From Acorus gramineus (taxonomy: Eukaryota > Streptophyta > Magnoliopsida > Acorales > Acoraceae), in the NCBI GenBank assembly GCA_030737835.1, contig CM060857.1, forward strand, positions 14,953,496-15,017,495: a stretch of 64,000 nt of DNA, given 5' to 3'. A program made the translations under genes and the position numbers. Positions 25,832 through 38,270 of this stretch are shown piece after piece. The notes under the pieces are model-generated. The model was not told where the DNA came from and searched no databases. It saw nothing but the letters and a program-made list of their open reading frames with translations. Within the stretch, counting starts at the first letter, position 1, and every line of letters begins with the position of its first letter.

Positions 25832-28800
25832 TCAAGGAACGGGAGCGATCTTGACACGAGAAACAACTATGGATTCATCAAGGCCATGCAGGAAATCTAT
25901 CAGGTTCATCCTGAGAGATGCAGGTCCCTTGGCAGTTTCCATCCCAAGCTCACCTGCTAATCCAAAGACGGCCAGCGCGGAAGCTGTGGCTTCAAAAGCA
26001 TGTGAAGGGTCGACAGCAACAAAGGCGGCGATGAGTGCTGTCACGGCACAACCCGTCGCAGTGATCTTCTGCATCATGGGAACCCCATTGTGTGCTCCCA
26101 CCACCCTATCGCCGTCGGTGATCAAATCCACAGCTCCAGATACGGCAACTATGGCACGATTAGCTCGTGCTAGTGTCTTCGCTGCTTCCAGGGCGTCCAT
26201 TGAGGCATGAGTGCTATCCGTTCCCTGTAAATTTGATCGGTCATTCATGCATATAGGACAGTTAATACTGTTTTTTTAATTCAATGTATGATGGTCAAGG
26301 CTCAAGAGGATGTATGGATCAAGCTTTTTAAATTTCAATGTGTTGAGGGCGATTTGAGGGTGTGAATGAACAGCTTGCCAAGCAATGCAATTTCAGAGAA
26401 CATCAAACTTTATTGCATAAATGGACGTGTTAAATTGTTGGATATTCCAGTATTAGGATACTGTGTATAATGTATCTGATATGTGATTCAAATGCAGGAG
26501 TCTAATATGGATTATAAATTCAGAGTACATTTCTATGGATATGTTAGCAAATTTTTAAACCATATTTTGTGAACTTGCTGGTAGCAGGAAGAGATACACA
26601 AGCAAGAAAAAAAATATAGAGAGGGGAAAGGGGAGAACGACTGAATTTGAACTTAATTGACTTATCCAGGATCAGTGAAAGCACACCCCTACCAATCCCA
26701 AATGAAAAAATGGTCATAAAATATTCAGTTTCCTCTCAGATTACCAAAAAAAAAAAAAAAAGCACAGAGTCCCTTCCACTATTTGCATAGATCATTTTTA
26801 CTATCATATTTTATACAATTCCTTCCATTGTGCATGATTTTCATATTTTTATTCACTTTCAATTGCTTTACATGTCATCAAACAATGTTTACTAGAGTTT
26901 TCTCTCATTCATCAGAATATACCAGCTAACTATTCATTGAAAAGGAATCGAAGTCTCATGGACAAAACTTTGGCTTGTTATAAAGTTTGTCAGACTACTG
27001 GACATTTATTTATATACTGTCAACTAGTATTGTCAACCTTGAACAGAATGACAAGTGGCTGGAATTATAAGAAAATATAAGTTGACTAATAGATGGCAGG
27101 GGCATGACATTATTTGTCTCACCATCAATCAATTTCTTAAACATTTTCTTCAAAATTCATCCAAATAATTGTTGTTGTCCACTAATAAGGTATAGAGCAA
27201 CTTTGTATTACTTCAAATGATACATCATACATGATGGAGAAGAACTAATATAAGTGTTTTCAAAATATTAATATAGGTAAATGTGCAATTCAAGTCCCAA
27301 TAACTACTGACACCAAAAAGACCAGGAAAAAAAGGACAGCCAACAACTGACATCCTTCAAGTGTCCAAGATTCTCCAGCATGATTGAATTTTAAGATCCG
27401 GCACGTTGTACTACTGAAAATCTAAGTGGTGCTAATTGGCATGATAAAATTAAAAAATTCTTTTCAAAAATATCAACAATTGCAACAAGCAAAATACTAC
27501 ATAACAGAATGAGAACACGAACTCAATTAAAACTTGAGAAAATTGTTTTTTGGCAGCACAGTCCCTGTATGGTCTGTTCAGATTGTTTTTAGCAAGAATG
27601 ATCCCAACATAATGAAAACTACTAATCTAAGTGGTGTTAATTGGAATAGCAAAACTAAAAAATTCTTTGCCAAAATAGCAACAATTGCAACAGGCAAAAT
27701 GCTACATAACAGAATGAGAACACGAACACAATTCAAACTTGAGAAAATTGTTTTTTGGCGGCATAATACCTGTATCGTCTATGCAGATTGTTTTTAGCAA
27801 GAATGATCCCAGCATAATGAGAACTACTTAAAAAATAATAAGAAGTGATAAGTGCTGCCCCAGTAACTGATCTGTGTCTCATTAAACCATCATATATAAA
27901 TTTCACTCCCAATATAGACTCCAATCTATCTTTGTTTTACTCAAAATTTATTCCATGTCTGCCACCAATTCATCAACCAACACTATACAATTAGCAAAAC
28001 ATTTATTTCAATACCCCGTACAATACAAAGCAAGTCATTATCTCCTGTAATTTCATAATTTCACTCTCAAACTTATTAGCTTTAAAATTCACAATAATCT
28101 CCAGCTATCAGGATGCTCGTCTTTATTATATATGCCCCTCCTCCCAATTCATTAAACCTTTTTTTCTAAGAAAGGGTGATAGTGTCCACTAATTTTGTCA
28201 AAATTGATGAAGTACAATATGCATTTACACTTGTTCAATTGTGATACATGCACAATGGTAAACTGTTTCTCCTAGGATGAATCCTCAATAAAAGTTGTCC
28301 CTTCTTCTTCCCAAAAAAAAAAAAACAAAAGTCTCAAAACTCCCTAATATATTATGGGTAAAAAATATACACCTAGACATGAATCACTTCCCAAATTCCA
28401 TATTTTAGCATTCCAGGTCACAATACAAACCCTTAATCCCACATATCCAACACATTCACCCTACATTTCGTGTTCAACAAATCCCCCAATAACATATAAC
28501 TGAAATTCATTATCCTCATTTCAATCAAATTTTTAATAAACCATACCTTGTGAGGCCCACCTATTGAATGCGACGAAGCGAGGGCGATGATCTCCGACGC
28601 GTTCCCCCTGACGACCGCCGGTGCGAGTCCGAGGAGGTCACGGCAGGCCGACATCCTGAACCCGGACGCCGCCACCGCGACGGGGTCGAGGACCCACGGC
28701 TTGCCGGCCCCCGCCGCCACCTCCGCCGCGGACTTCATCGACGGAAGCCACTCGGGTGAGAGGGTCCCGACGTTGACGCAGAGGGCGTCGACGCGCGGCG

Positions 28801-28975
28801 TGAAGTCCCCGACCTCCTCCGCGGCGTGGACCATCGCGGGGGAGGCTCCGGAGGCGAGGAGAGTGTTGGCCATCAGATCCATGGAGACCATGTTGGTGAT
28901 GCATTGGATCAGCGGCGACCGATCCCTAACCCTACTCAGCTGATCCCAAGCCCTCCTCCCCCATTCGTCTTCCAT
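25832..28975 (-). CDS. THIM: Hydroxyethylthiazole kinase
   Basis: Two exons, 28975-28547 and 26224-25832, phase 0, with donor AAG|GTATGG and acceptor TTTACAG|GGA. The product is 273 residues, normal for the ThiM family. It phosphorylates 4-methyl-5-(2-hydroxyethyl)thiazole, the salvage route into thiamin. The N-terminal SPLIQCITNMVSMDLMANTL, the ALCVNVGTL block, WVLDPVAVAASGFR and VRGNASEI are family signatures. Exon 2 carries GTDSTHASMDALEAAK, and the ATGCAVTALIAAF loop holds the conserved catalytic-site cysteine, Cys202. Exon 1 is very GC-rich and exon 2 much less so, the 5'-to-3' GC fall seen in monocot genes. The 2.3 kb intron holds a 205-bp tandem duplication. All expected blocks are present and in frame. 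Confidence 0.95.
27415..27830. repeat. 205-bp tandem duplication in the THIM intron
   Basis: TCTAAGTGGTG at 27421 recurs at 27626 and CAACAATTGC at 27474 recurs at 27679, both offset by exactly 205 bp. The two copies agree over most of their length (ACATAACAGAATGAGAACAC in both) with scattered differences. It lies wholly inside the intron. Confidence 0.85.
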
Positions 28976-29012
28976 GTTTGTTTCTTTTCAGCCCATCGCG
29001 TAGTTTATCGAG

Positions 29013-29019
29013 TTTTATA
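29013..29019 (-). promoter_or_regulatory. Possible TATA box of THIM
   Basis: TATAAAA on the minus strand, 38 bp before the ATG at 28975. If used, the leader would be only about ten bases, so a start site further upstream, inside or beyond the MITE, is also possible. Confidence 0.4.
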
Positions 29020-29028
29020 ATAGTATCA

Positions 29029-29251
29029 GGGTGCGTTTGGTTGCGCGGTTGTAAAACTGGTTCTGTGCGATGGTAAAACTGATTCAGCAGGAAGTTCACT
29101 TTCTCAGCTTTCTGAAATCGTAATTTTTGGGTATTATTTGCCTGAAATCTGTATACATGAAGCTACTACAATAAAACTGTTTGATTGCACGATTGTAAAC
29201 GCATCTTTCTGCAATCGCAATCACAGTGTAATTGCACAACCAAACGCACCC
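29029..29251. mobile_element. Tourist-like MITE in the THIM promoter
   Basis: The ends GGGTGCGTTTGGTTGCGCGG and GGGTGCGTTTGGTTGTGCAA (inverted) are of the GCGTTTGG type common in Tourist/Harbinger MITEs. It is 223 bp long, non-coding, and starts about 50 bp upstream of the THIM start codon. A clean TWA duplication was not found. Confidence 0.75.
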
Positions 29252-29259
29252 TTAATGTC

Positions 29260-31255
29260 ACGCACCCACACAAAAAAAAAATATACTTAATTCTATATAA
29301 TATGTATTTTAATGATAGAATATAATTTATATAAAAAATAAAAAATTAGTGGACTGCAACTGTAACTATGTGTATCATTTTCCCATGTTATCATAAATCC
29401 AGTGCAAAGAGTTCATTCGTTTGAACCTGGATAGATTAGGTTTAGACAAGCTTTCAAATTTTCAAGACGAACCCGAACTAGAGTGAGAGTATATAGTATA
29501 TCATATAAAAAAATTACTTTTTCAATACACTGATATTTCAGTTTAACTTTTATTTTATATAACAGTATATAATTTAATAAAAGTATATATAATTTTTATA
29601 TAAAAAAAATGATGTGAATTTCGTATGGGGCTGGACTGGACATTTCAAAATTCATTTTTTTTTTTTTTTGTAAAAGAAACACTACATTATATTTTTGTGA
29701 AATTAACCCTGGATTCAGAGAATTTTAAATCTGACTCTAAACAAAGTGTTATAACCTTGGGGATTTACTAATGCAAAATACAAGGTTATGTCAATTTATT
29801 ATTTTGTCTAAATAATTAGTTAACGATTTTTATTTAGCAATCATATTTTTATCTATGAAAAAAGTTTAATATGATTAGATATACATGTATAAAGTTGTTG
29901 GATGATTAATATATTTGCTTATTGAGATATTGAGATTCAAATTAAATATTAACCAACCTCCACAAACTAATTCCTCACTAATGAATTGTAAAATTCATTA
30001 TGTTTAAAATTTATGTATTTGACTTTAAAATACATCCCAGGAGCATACAAAATTAAAGGGATGCAGTCACATACTAAATTAAACTATTATATAGTAAATT
30101 ATAAAATATGTATTCAATTTATTTAAATATATATTTCAACTCTTTGAAAGATATTTTAGATTAAAATATATATATTTAACCGGACAAAAATATACCTTTA
30201 AATAAAAATACACGAAGACGTGGCTGGATTGGGATTGAGAAATCCTCTCAATCCCAGTCCAGATTAATAAGTTATTTATTTGGATAATTTTTAAAAATAA
30301 GATTATGATTGAAAGAGAGGAATTGACAATCCTTAATTAAGAGGATTGAGAATCCCACTCAAGAGGTGATATTCGTCCAATCCCTTAAATGGATTGAAAA
30401 AATATTTTTTTATCCAAACTTTACATCTTAAATATGCCTTTTTTATTATTTTTCTCTAATTTTTTACCATTCCATATGAATAATTTATTTTATTTTACTT
30501 ATATTACCAACTTATTGATCATTGATGTTACGACATTGAAAACTTTATATTAAAAAAATATGAATTTCAATACTATAAACATTAAAAAAAAAAAAAATCT
30601 TTGTTAGAATTTTATTAAATAAAAGATAATTTTAAAAGATAAGTTTATGTTAAATAATGTAAAATTGAATCTGAGTTAATATATGTTAGATTTTATAGAA
30701 AGAGTATTTTTTAAAAAAATATTTTTTATATTATAATCCAAATATTATCAAACACATGATTGAAATTAAAAATCCAATTTTCTGAATCATGTTCCATACC
30801 AAACAAATTGATAGAATTCTCAATCCCAATCCACCTTGATTTGAAATTCCAAGATTCACAGAATCTCACACACACTTATCAACCATGCCCAAATAGAATT
30901 ATGAGACTTCTACATGATGTACTGTACTGTTGGCATGAGATCAATTAAATATCTTCAAGTCACTATTACTATATAATATAAAAAAATGTGGTCAGGTCAC
31001 ATGCATATTGGAGATATTTACATGTAGCAACTAGCAATAAGTGCATGGAATTTTGGATAACATTATAACAGATTAACAGGACAGCAGTGAATGAAAACCA
31101 AAGATATTCATAAAACTCTCGAATCCAACCAACCAAGCCCTCAGTGTTCTGCATGACTGTGTCACATATGAACAACTACTTGTAACAAGAATTCTTTGTT
31201 TTATGATGAGCCATCCAGATTTTTCACCATCAAAGCAGCGACGACGGCAAGTGTA
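29260..31255. other. Spacer between THIM and TFIIF beta
   Basis: AT-rich, no supported gene. A partly inverted pair lies at about 30235-30400 and 30740-30870 (GGATTGGGATTGAGAA / TTCTCAATCCCAATCC), probably a decayed MITE. The last 200 bp before 31263 probably include the TFIIF beta 3' untranslated region. Confidence 0.45.
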
Positions 31256-31262
31256 ACCCATT

Positions 31263-34200
31263 TTACGGGGGAGTAATGGCTGGTTCGGTGGATTTCTTGT
31301 ACTCCGGTTTCAGCTCATGGGTTCCTTGGTTTGGTCCCCTCTTGTTGTAGACACAGAGATCATTTAGAATCTCTTTCATAAATTGCTGAAGAAAAAGTGC
31401 ATCAGATCAGTGCAGGTCAGTTCTCAATGCTACTAAAACACATTGTTCAGATCAATGTAATTCGATGCTGAAAGATTGATTACAGTTGAAATTTCCTTCG
31501 TAAAACATGCCTTCTAAACTTCCAAGATGAATCACAATATTAGGTGCATGGATTATGAATATGAGGTTAATAGAAGCTTCATTGTGATTAGTGAACGTGG
31601 GATATTATAAATAAACATGAGAAACTTGTCTTTTTGAAGGTCTAGAGGTCAGGTTAGCATTTTATCATCTGGTTTCTCATTCATATGCGCAACACCTTAT
31701 ATCTCATCCTTTTCAAGGTTCGATGCAATCCCAAAATTTTAGTAGTGGTTTCCTTCAAACATCCACTTCAACAAAATCTTACCATATATCTTCAGGGAAC
31801 CAATAAAGAAATCCTTGCTCATGTACCTTTCATCCAAAAGAAAATGAACAATAACAAAAACGTTTGCATGAATCCTTTTCATCATTCAGCTCTACTAAGA
31901 GTCAGGTCGTCCAGAACATAAACAATCAATGTCTCCTTCCTTGCTATGATGCTATCGCCATAGAAGCTCGTTTTAGCCTCCTCATTTTCTGTGGAAGCCC
32001 ATAAATATTGGCCATATCGCTCTAACCGATGCACCCATTGGTCTCCATCACACATATCCAAACATTCTCAAACAATATTACCTCATTTCAACATTTATTG
32101 GAGCACCCTCTAATTTTCCACAATTACATTCATTTCTTATTATGTCCTTTCTTATCTCATACCTCATCCATTTCAACATTTTCATATCAATTACACCCAT
32201 TTCCCAAAGATATTTCTAATTTCTTATTAATATCGTCTTTCCAATTATTATATTGAAATTTTATAAAGGCTTTTAAAACTCTTTGATAAATTATTATATA
32301 TAACATTGTCTTTCAAAACAGCATGTCAGCAATTATCTCAAAAAAATCTGGCTCGGTCACAAGAATCCATTTCCAACATTCAACTCTATTAAGGTTATGT
32401 TCTCCATGTCGAATGCCTACCATTTCTTTTATAAAAAAAAGATTATGCTCCCCAAAACATGTACAGTAAACATGTACTGCTTTACTGTCTCCATCCAAGT
32501 TTGTCAGGGCCTACCCTTTCTCGATGGAGAGTGGCGACTCTTTAAAACAATTTGATTTTAAAGTTTCTACTTATCCATCTTCTCACTAAGAAAATACAGC
32601 AAACTACATATATCAAGGAACATACTCCTGAATATGCCTAATAAGTTCATCCATCACTAATGCAAAGATGCATGGACACAATGACGATCCTTAAAATATA
32701 TTCTTAATTGCTCCAATATAGTTATGGGGAGACTTGTTATTCCTCCAAAACCAACGGCATAATCTCTCTAGGGACTCTATGATGTAGCTTCTCTAAGAAC
32801 CAAATGGAGGTCTCTTTTCTTCTCCCTAAACTTTTCCATGCCCTTCTTGATAAATGAATAAGTCCTTTACTTGACCTCCCTGACAAAAAAACCAAACTGA
32901 TTATATAAATTATTGGTTTATGTACGACTATCTATATGCCTGTGACGATCAGCCTCCCAATCTTTTTTTTTGAAAAAAATCAGCCTCCCGATCTTGTATG
33001 CTATTGTTTCATAGTATGACTAATGAATTGTTGCGCAATCCGTGTCTCCCTTGTTCTTGTATATAGGGGGTAAAATATTTTTTTTCTCAATTGCTCAATG
33101 AAAACTTTATCTAGATAAAAATCCCATTGCTCTGTTGTATTCATATGGATGGTTAATTATGAGAAGGTCCACTTTACAATGGTTGTTTTTTGGTGGTGGT
33201 GGTCGTCATAGTATCTATTTAACAATCACTGTGACATTGACAATTAAAATCTTCTGATTCAAACTGATATGTTTCACAAATTACAACGGAAACATAAAAA
33301 CCGCCCTACTGAATATTCTTCAACAAAATCCTAACGCTTGCGAGAGAACAGGCAATATATGAATATATTAAGCAGAAAATAAGAAAGACATGATATCCAA
33401 GGTAAAGGCTAAAGACAAACTACTCTTACACAAAAGAAAAATAAAAGCTATGATGACCAAATTACATACTTCAGGTTGATCTGTCTCCAGCACTAGTTGC
33501 TTCAATGACCAATTTGGCTGCCTCTCAAAGAGTTTGAAAATAATATTCTCCAGCTCATGACGGTCTCTTCTTGTTCTTTTGACATCAGATGCCTTTGTTG
33601 GAGTTGATTTCTTCTTGTCCTACACCAAGAAGATATCAAAAAAGGGAAACAAAATATAACAGGTTCTTGAAGCCTATGGTTGATGGACCACTAAACAGTA
33701 CTGTTCCAGATCAGACACTGGATGCAAGAAAAAACAATTATCTAAAATAATTCCAAATTCATGTGCTTTGATGACTGAAGAACACATGTAATGACTATTA
33801 CGCAAGTGATCCAATGTAAAACGATTTAATCACTTTATGCACCAGGACTGACAAACCCATGAGGAACTTGAATGGCAGTGGTGGGTGGATAGCAAAGTAG
33901 GGAAAAAAAAAACTATAGTGATACCTTTGATCCCGAAGCATTTAAGCTGACCATACCAGGCAAAGGCCGCATATGCTCTCCACGATCGTTGTCAATAACC
34001 TTACAACAAGGAATGAAAACATGTAAAAAACAGAATCTTGAAAATCAACATGGCTGAGTCCAAAAGAGAATAAGTTGTAGCACAGACACCTGTATTTGTC
34101 TACTCTTAATCATGGATTTGTTTGTTCTTTCACGGCATAATTTTCTGTAGAGCTCAATGTTCTCATTATGGGGCTCCATGTCAAATTTATGTTCCACTTT

Positions 34201-36357
34201 CCCTTCAACTGCGAACTTTCCTAAGATGGACAAAATTTTTGGATAATTCATATCTTAATACACAACATCAGGCACCAATTATAAAAGAAAGGTACTATCA
34301 GAGATGTGGGAACCTAAACAGACCAAGATCTAAACATAGATATTCTGGAAGGGAACGGGACCAACATTAGCCAAACAGCAGGTTAGAAGGGGAAACATGA
34401 GTCTTCTGCAAGGTTTTTCATAGGTTGCACCGTTGCACTGGCCAAAATGACAAGGTCTACCTCACTTTTCAAATTGAGGGAGAAATGATTTGGTTTCCCC
34501 TAAGAAGAATTTATTAAAGAGGAGATTATGCAAGCCGGATTAAAAAAAATTTCTTTACAATAATATCCTTCTAAACATAGTCCAGATGTAGAACTAGCCA
34601 TAGTCCCACAAGAGGAAATATGGTGTGTTAAATCCCTGTGAAAGATCCAGGTGTAATATGTCCATGGCCTACCTCAACAAGATCTTAACTAAGCAAAATA
34701 GAAAATAATGGGCATTAGGTGGAAATGTTCACCGTGAGTTGTGTAGTGAACAGTGGACCATCTTCTTGTCAAGTGCAGCTCCAGTCAGGGGGTATGTGGA
34801 GATGGAGCAAGTTTTGAAGATATATAATAGACCATGAAACAATACATCTAATGTGATGCACAAAAATTTCAAAGAGCGGCAATTTATAGAGAACACATGG
34901 GGGACAGCCTTGTTACTGAATGATGATTAGTTCATGTATGAAACGCATACTTTCATTAATAATATATTTCTCATTAAGGGCGTGTAGCAAATAAAATTTG
35001 GTGGATCTAGCACAGTGCATACAAATAGGAGCAGACCATCCAAAGTAAAGAAAGGACTTATGTCTGAAATTATTACATCTGAAGCTCTTTTGTATTTTGT
35101 CATTTTTTTTTCCAAGGATGGCATCCCACTCTTCTAAATAAAAAATTGCCATAATAAATGTGATATTGAATTTGATTACTCCATACATCCCATGCTAAAG
35201 AAAGCAATTAGTCATTAGCATTAAGCCATGTATAGCATCACATCAGTCCAAATATAAATACTGCAAGAGAGGTAGGAACATATTTCGATAAGAACATCTT
35301 TAAAAAAACTGTTGTGCAAATGTCATGAACAAATTTCTCCATGCATGATAATTTCATCATGAAATTATGGACAAGGGATTGCGAAACCCAGGTATTAGAT
35401 ACAACAGAACAATGAAGTATTTAAATCAATCAGCAGCACAATTGTCTACGATAACGCGCTCCATTGGTCCCGACTCTCAAGACACAAATCTCCGTATGTT
35501 TTTGGTGAAAATTCTTGTTTCAAAATTCGAAGTACCTAATTCAATAACTGATGTAGCGGGATCAAGGACCGTTCGATTCAAATCTAAATATAGATCCTAA
35601 AATAAGGGAATAAATTCTAACAAACTCAAAACTCATTAAAATTGTAAATGAACCATAATTATCCATTTGATAATCCTCCATGTCGATCGAACGGTCCATG
35701 ATCCAGCTACATCAGTAACTCAAGTGTCAACCCTCAAAATCAACCATATCCATTCAAACGTGCAATCTGAAACTCCATTGCAAAGATCCACATGGATAAA
35801 CCCTATATGCACCCTAAAACTAATCGAATAAACCCTAACCACGAATCGCAGCAATACTAGCTTCCAATCAACAAAAAAAAAGAGAGAAAGCGAGATGTCT
35901 CACCTTGATTGGACTCGGAGAAGACACACATGGGGACGAAGTCCTTGAACATGTTAAGCGAGTAGCTCTTCGGCACGTTCCCGGGCTCCTTCTGCGTCAA
36001 CTCCATTTTGAACTGCAACGAATCATCCATCCGTTCATACTTAAAACCCCTCCTGATCAGAAACCGAGAGAGAGAAAAAAAAAAAAAAAAGTTAGGGTCA
36101 GGGTTTTGGGTTAAGAACCGGAGCCTTGCCTGGTAGGGCTCGTCGGGGCGGAGGGGGTCGAGGGAGAGGACGACCTTGGCGACGGACTGGGGCGGGTCGG
36201 CGGCGTTGGCCTGCCACGTGCGACTCACCACGGGCGGGCACTTCATGAGCCACACCGACCTCTCCGCCTTCGCCGTGTCCACGACTCCATTGTTGCTGCC
36301 GGTGGTGGTCGACCCGGCGTCACTGCTGCCGTTACCACCCCCTCCATTGTCGCCCAT
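31263..36357 (-). CDS. Transcription initiation factor TFIIF subunit beta (RAP30)
   Basis: Six exons: 36357-36130, 36012-35904, 34220-34090, 33999-33925, 33619-33470 and 31385-31263, giving 271 residues. It is the small subunit of TFIIF, which brings RNA polymerase II to the promoter complex in the nucleus. The N-terminal dimerisation part reads AERSVWLMKCPPVVSRTWQ and VAKVVLSLDPL. The middle has SYSLNMFKDFVPMCVFSE and KVEHKFDMEPH. The C-terminal winged helix has RTRRDRHELENIIFKLFERQ and NWSLKQLVLETDQP followed by QFMKEILNDLCVYNKRG, ending LKPEYKKS. Exon joins are in frame, with GT-AG borders for introns 2-5. Intron 1 starts GCAAGG and appears to be GC-AG. With its acceptor at TTGCAG|TTC the protein reads PYQFKMEL, as in relatives. 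Other acceptors a few codons upstream remain possible. Intron 5 carries a LINE fossil in the same orientation. Confidence 0.93.
31700..33110 (-). mobile_element. LINE (RTE-type) reverse-transcriptase fossil in intron 5
   Basis: Minus-strand pieces in several frames match the plant RTE-like reverse transcriptase in order: IYKNKGD (33044-33064), HTMK, NQFGF, MEKFREKKRDLHLV (32803-32843), EKLHHRVPREI (32761-32795), FALVMDELIRHIQ (32635-32670), and WRPMGASVR near 32015-32045 from the C-terminal region. There are stops and frameshifts throughout and the FADD active-site block is degraded, so it is old and dead. No target-site duplication was found. Confidence 0.8.
34380..35530. other. Intron 2 of TFIIF beta, unassigned sequence
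   Basis: No recognised gene or element. Short open frames at 34913-35188 and 35367-35600 have no family match. Confidence 0.45.
35537..35722. repeat. Inverted repeat (MITE-like) in TFIIF beta intron 2
   Basis: ACTGATGTAGCGGGATCAAG plus GACCGTTCGAT at the left is matched in reverse by AGTTACTGATGTAGCTGGAT plus CATGGACCGTTCGAT at the right. The arms are about 38 bp around an AT-rich loop of about 110 bp. Superfamily unassigned. Confidence 0.65.
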
Positions 36358-36469
36358 CGCCCTCTCTCTCTCTCTGCTCTCTCTCGCTAGGGCTTCTGAT
36401 ATGCAAATGAAGAATTTGGATTCGAACGGACTTTTTTAGGGCTACCCATTGTTGCGTCACGAAAAGGAC

Positions 36470-36915
36470 CGACCCGATAATGACCCAACCTGGAAGAAAA
36501 AAAGAACAGAGAGTGCCGTTCAACTTAATTTTTTTTTTGCTCAGTTCAAAACACAGTCCTATATACCACATTAAAAATCCAGGTAGACATATACTTCGTT
36601 AGATGTTATACCACATTAAATATTTTCTTACACTTACTAAAAATGAGTTCATTCAATTCGAATAGAGCAATATGTATTTTTTTATCAAAACATATACCTC
36701 ATTAAATAATATTTACTATTTAAAAAATAAATAAAAACACGTGAAGTCTAGGTTTTGATTGGTGAATATGACTGAGTCTAACATTTTTCAAAAAAAAAAA
36801 AGTCTGAGCTAGCTTAAATTTAGGGTTCCGCACGTTCAACTAGGTTTGGACCGTTTGGTTTAGGCAGCGGTGAGCATGGTCCAGGTCACTCGGTTAGTCG
36901 GGTTTTGGGGTTTAA
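36470..36915. other. Spacer upstream of TFIIF beta
   Basis: AT-rich. At about 36585-36730, words such as TATACYTCRTTA and CATTCAATTCGAATAGAGCA resemble sequence near 14810-14900 and 57630-57790, a decayed repeat family. No gene. Confidence 0.4.
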
Positions 36916-37130
36916 TTTAGAGTTCGAGGATAAATTATCTTGATTTGAGGATAAAATTATTATCAATTTTATTGATATTTTATCAAAATTGTGATAAAAA
37001 TGAAAATAAATATTATTCTAGTCTTTAGAAAAAAAATCCTCATTTTCATTTTAAAATCATGACAATTATCCACATTTTATTCTAATTATTTTTTTTATAC
37101 CAAACGAAATAAGTTGTCCTCTCACTAACT
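36915..37130. repeat. AT-rich MITE-like repeat, family T (copy 1)
   Basis: AGGATAAATTATCTTGATTT with a reverse partner near 37060-37110 (TTTTATTCTAATTATTTTTT). Similar order and words occur at 41150-41350. Ends not fixed. Confidence 0.45.
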
Positions 37131-37139
37131 TATTCCAAC

Positions 37140-37945
37140 AATTAACCTTTATCCCACCATTTATCCATCACTCAATTATGTCTTCGAGCACATTATGTGT
37201 ACATATTTAAATGGATAACATGTATACATTAAAATAAAATTGATGAGATTTTCATCGTTAATTTTCTAGAGGGGAGTTTAAAGCAACTCCATCAAAAAAA
37301 AAATGTGTGGGAAAATAACTTGAAAAAAAAAAGAGTAAAGAAGAGAGAAGAGATAGGGTGGGGAGGGCCGAGCAGGACCGGGCCTGAAAAACAGAGATGA
37401 ATTTGGCCTTGATGAGATCCTAAAATTACCAAAAGGAAAACACAGGCTTACTTGAGCCGCAGTTGCAGTATGTAAAGAGACCCCCTCTCACTGACTTGAT
37501 CGAGGCTCCATATTCACAAAAAATAAATAAATAATACTTTTTTTATTTTAAAAAAAATTTATACTTCTTTTAGATAATATAAAATTTATATCTCAATAAA
37601 ATCATTACAAATATATAAAGAACAAAATAATAATAGAAATAAAAATATTACACGACATAAAAAATACAATATAAAAAACACCAAAAATGAAAAAAAAAAC
37701 GAAAATAAATGAAAATAGAAAAATAACACAAATCCAATAAGATGACATTGTTTGTAAATCAAATAATAAATAAGATAAAATCCTATTAACATAGAACATT
37801 TCCTTCAATTCAGGATGCGACTGCGATGTACATTGATCTCTTTGTCCTTTCTTCTTTTTTAAACTAATCCAATTCATTCGATATAGAGATGAGTTTTTTT
37901 ATAAAAAAAACAATTAGAAAATTCACATTTTTCCCTATCATTTAT
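37140..37945. other. Spacer without a gene
   Basis: AT-rich apart from a G-rich patch near 37355-37385. The open frames at 37586-37877 are AT-run artefacts (phenylalanine/isoleucine-rich). Confidence 0.5.
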
Positions 37946-37950
37946 CTACA

Positions 37951-38270
37951 AAATTAAACATCAAACAACAAATCAATTTTAGTTATCGAGAGGAGTTTCA
38001 ATTTTGTATTTGGATCCGAGCGATTTTTTTGTGATTTTGACAATGGCAATCGTTTTAATTTTGATTCTTTGGATTCTCTGATTTTGATTATACAAATTTA
38101 ATTCTGATATGAAATTAAACACAAAACATCAATCCGATTTTAGCTTTTGAGAGGAATTTCAGTTTTATTTTCTGATCCGAGTGATTGTTTGTTGTTTCAA
38201 TGATGGTGATCATTTTAGGTTTGATTCATTGGATTTTTTTATTTTGATTATAAAAACTAATATATGGTGT
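37951..38270. repeat. Tandem duplication, unit about 161 bp
   Basis: AAATTAAACA at 37951 recurs at 38112, and TTTTAG, GAGAGGARTTTCA, GATCCGAGYGATT and GATTATAMAAA follow in the same order in both copies. The copies are diverged. Confidence 0.7.
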
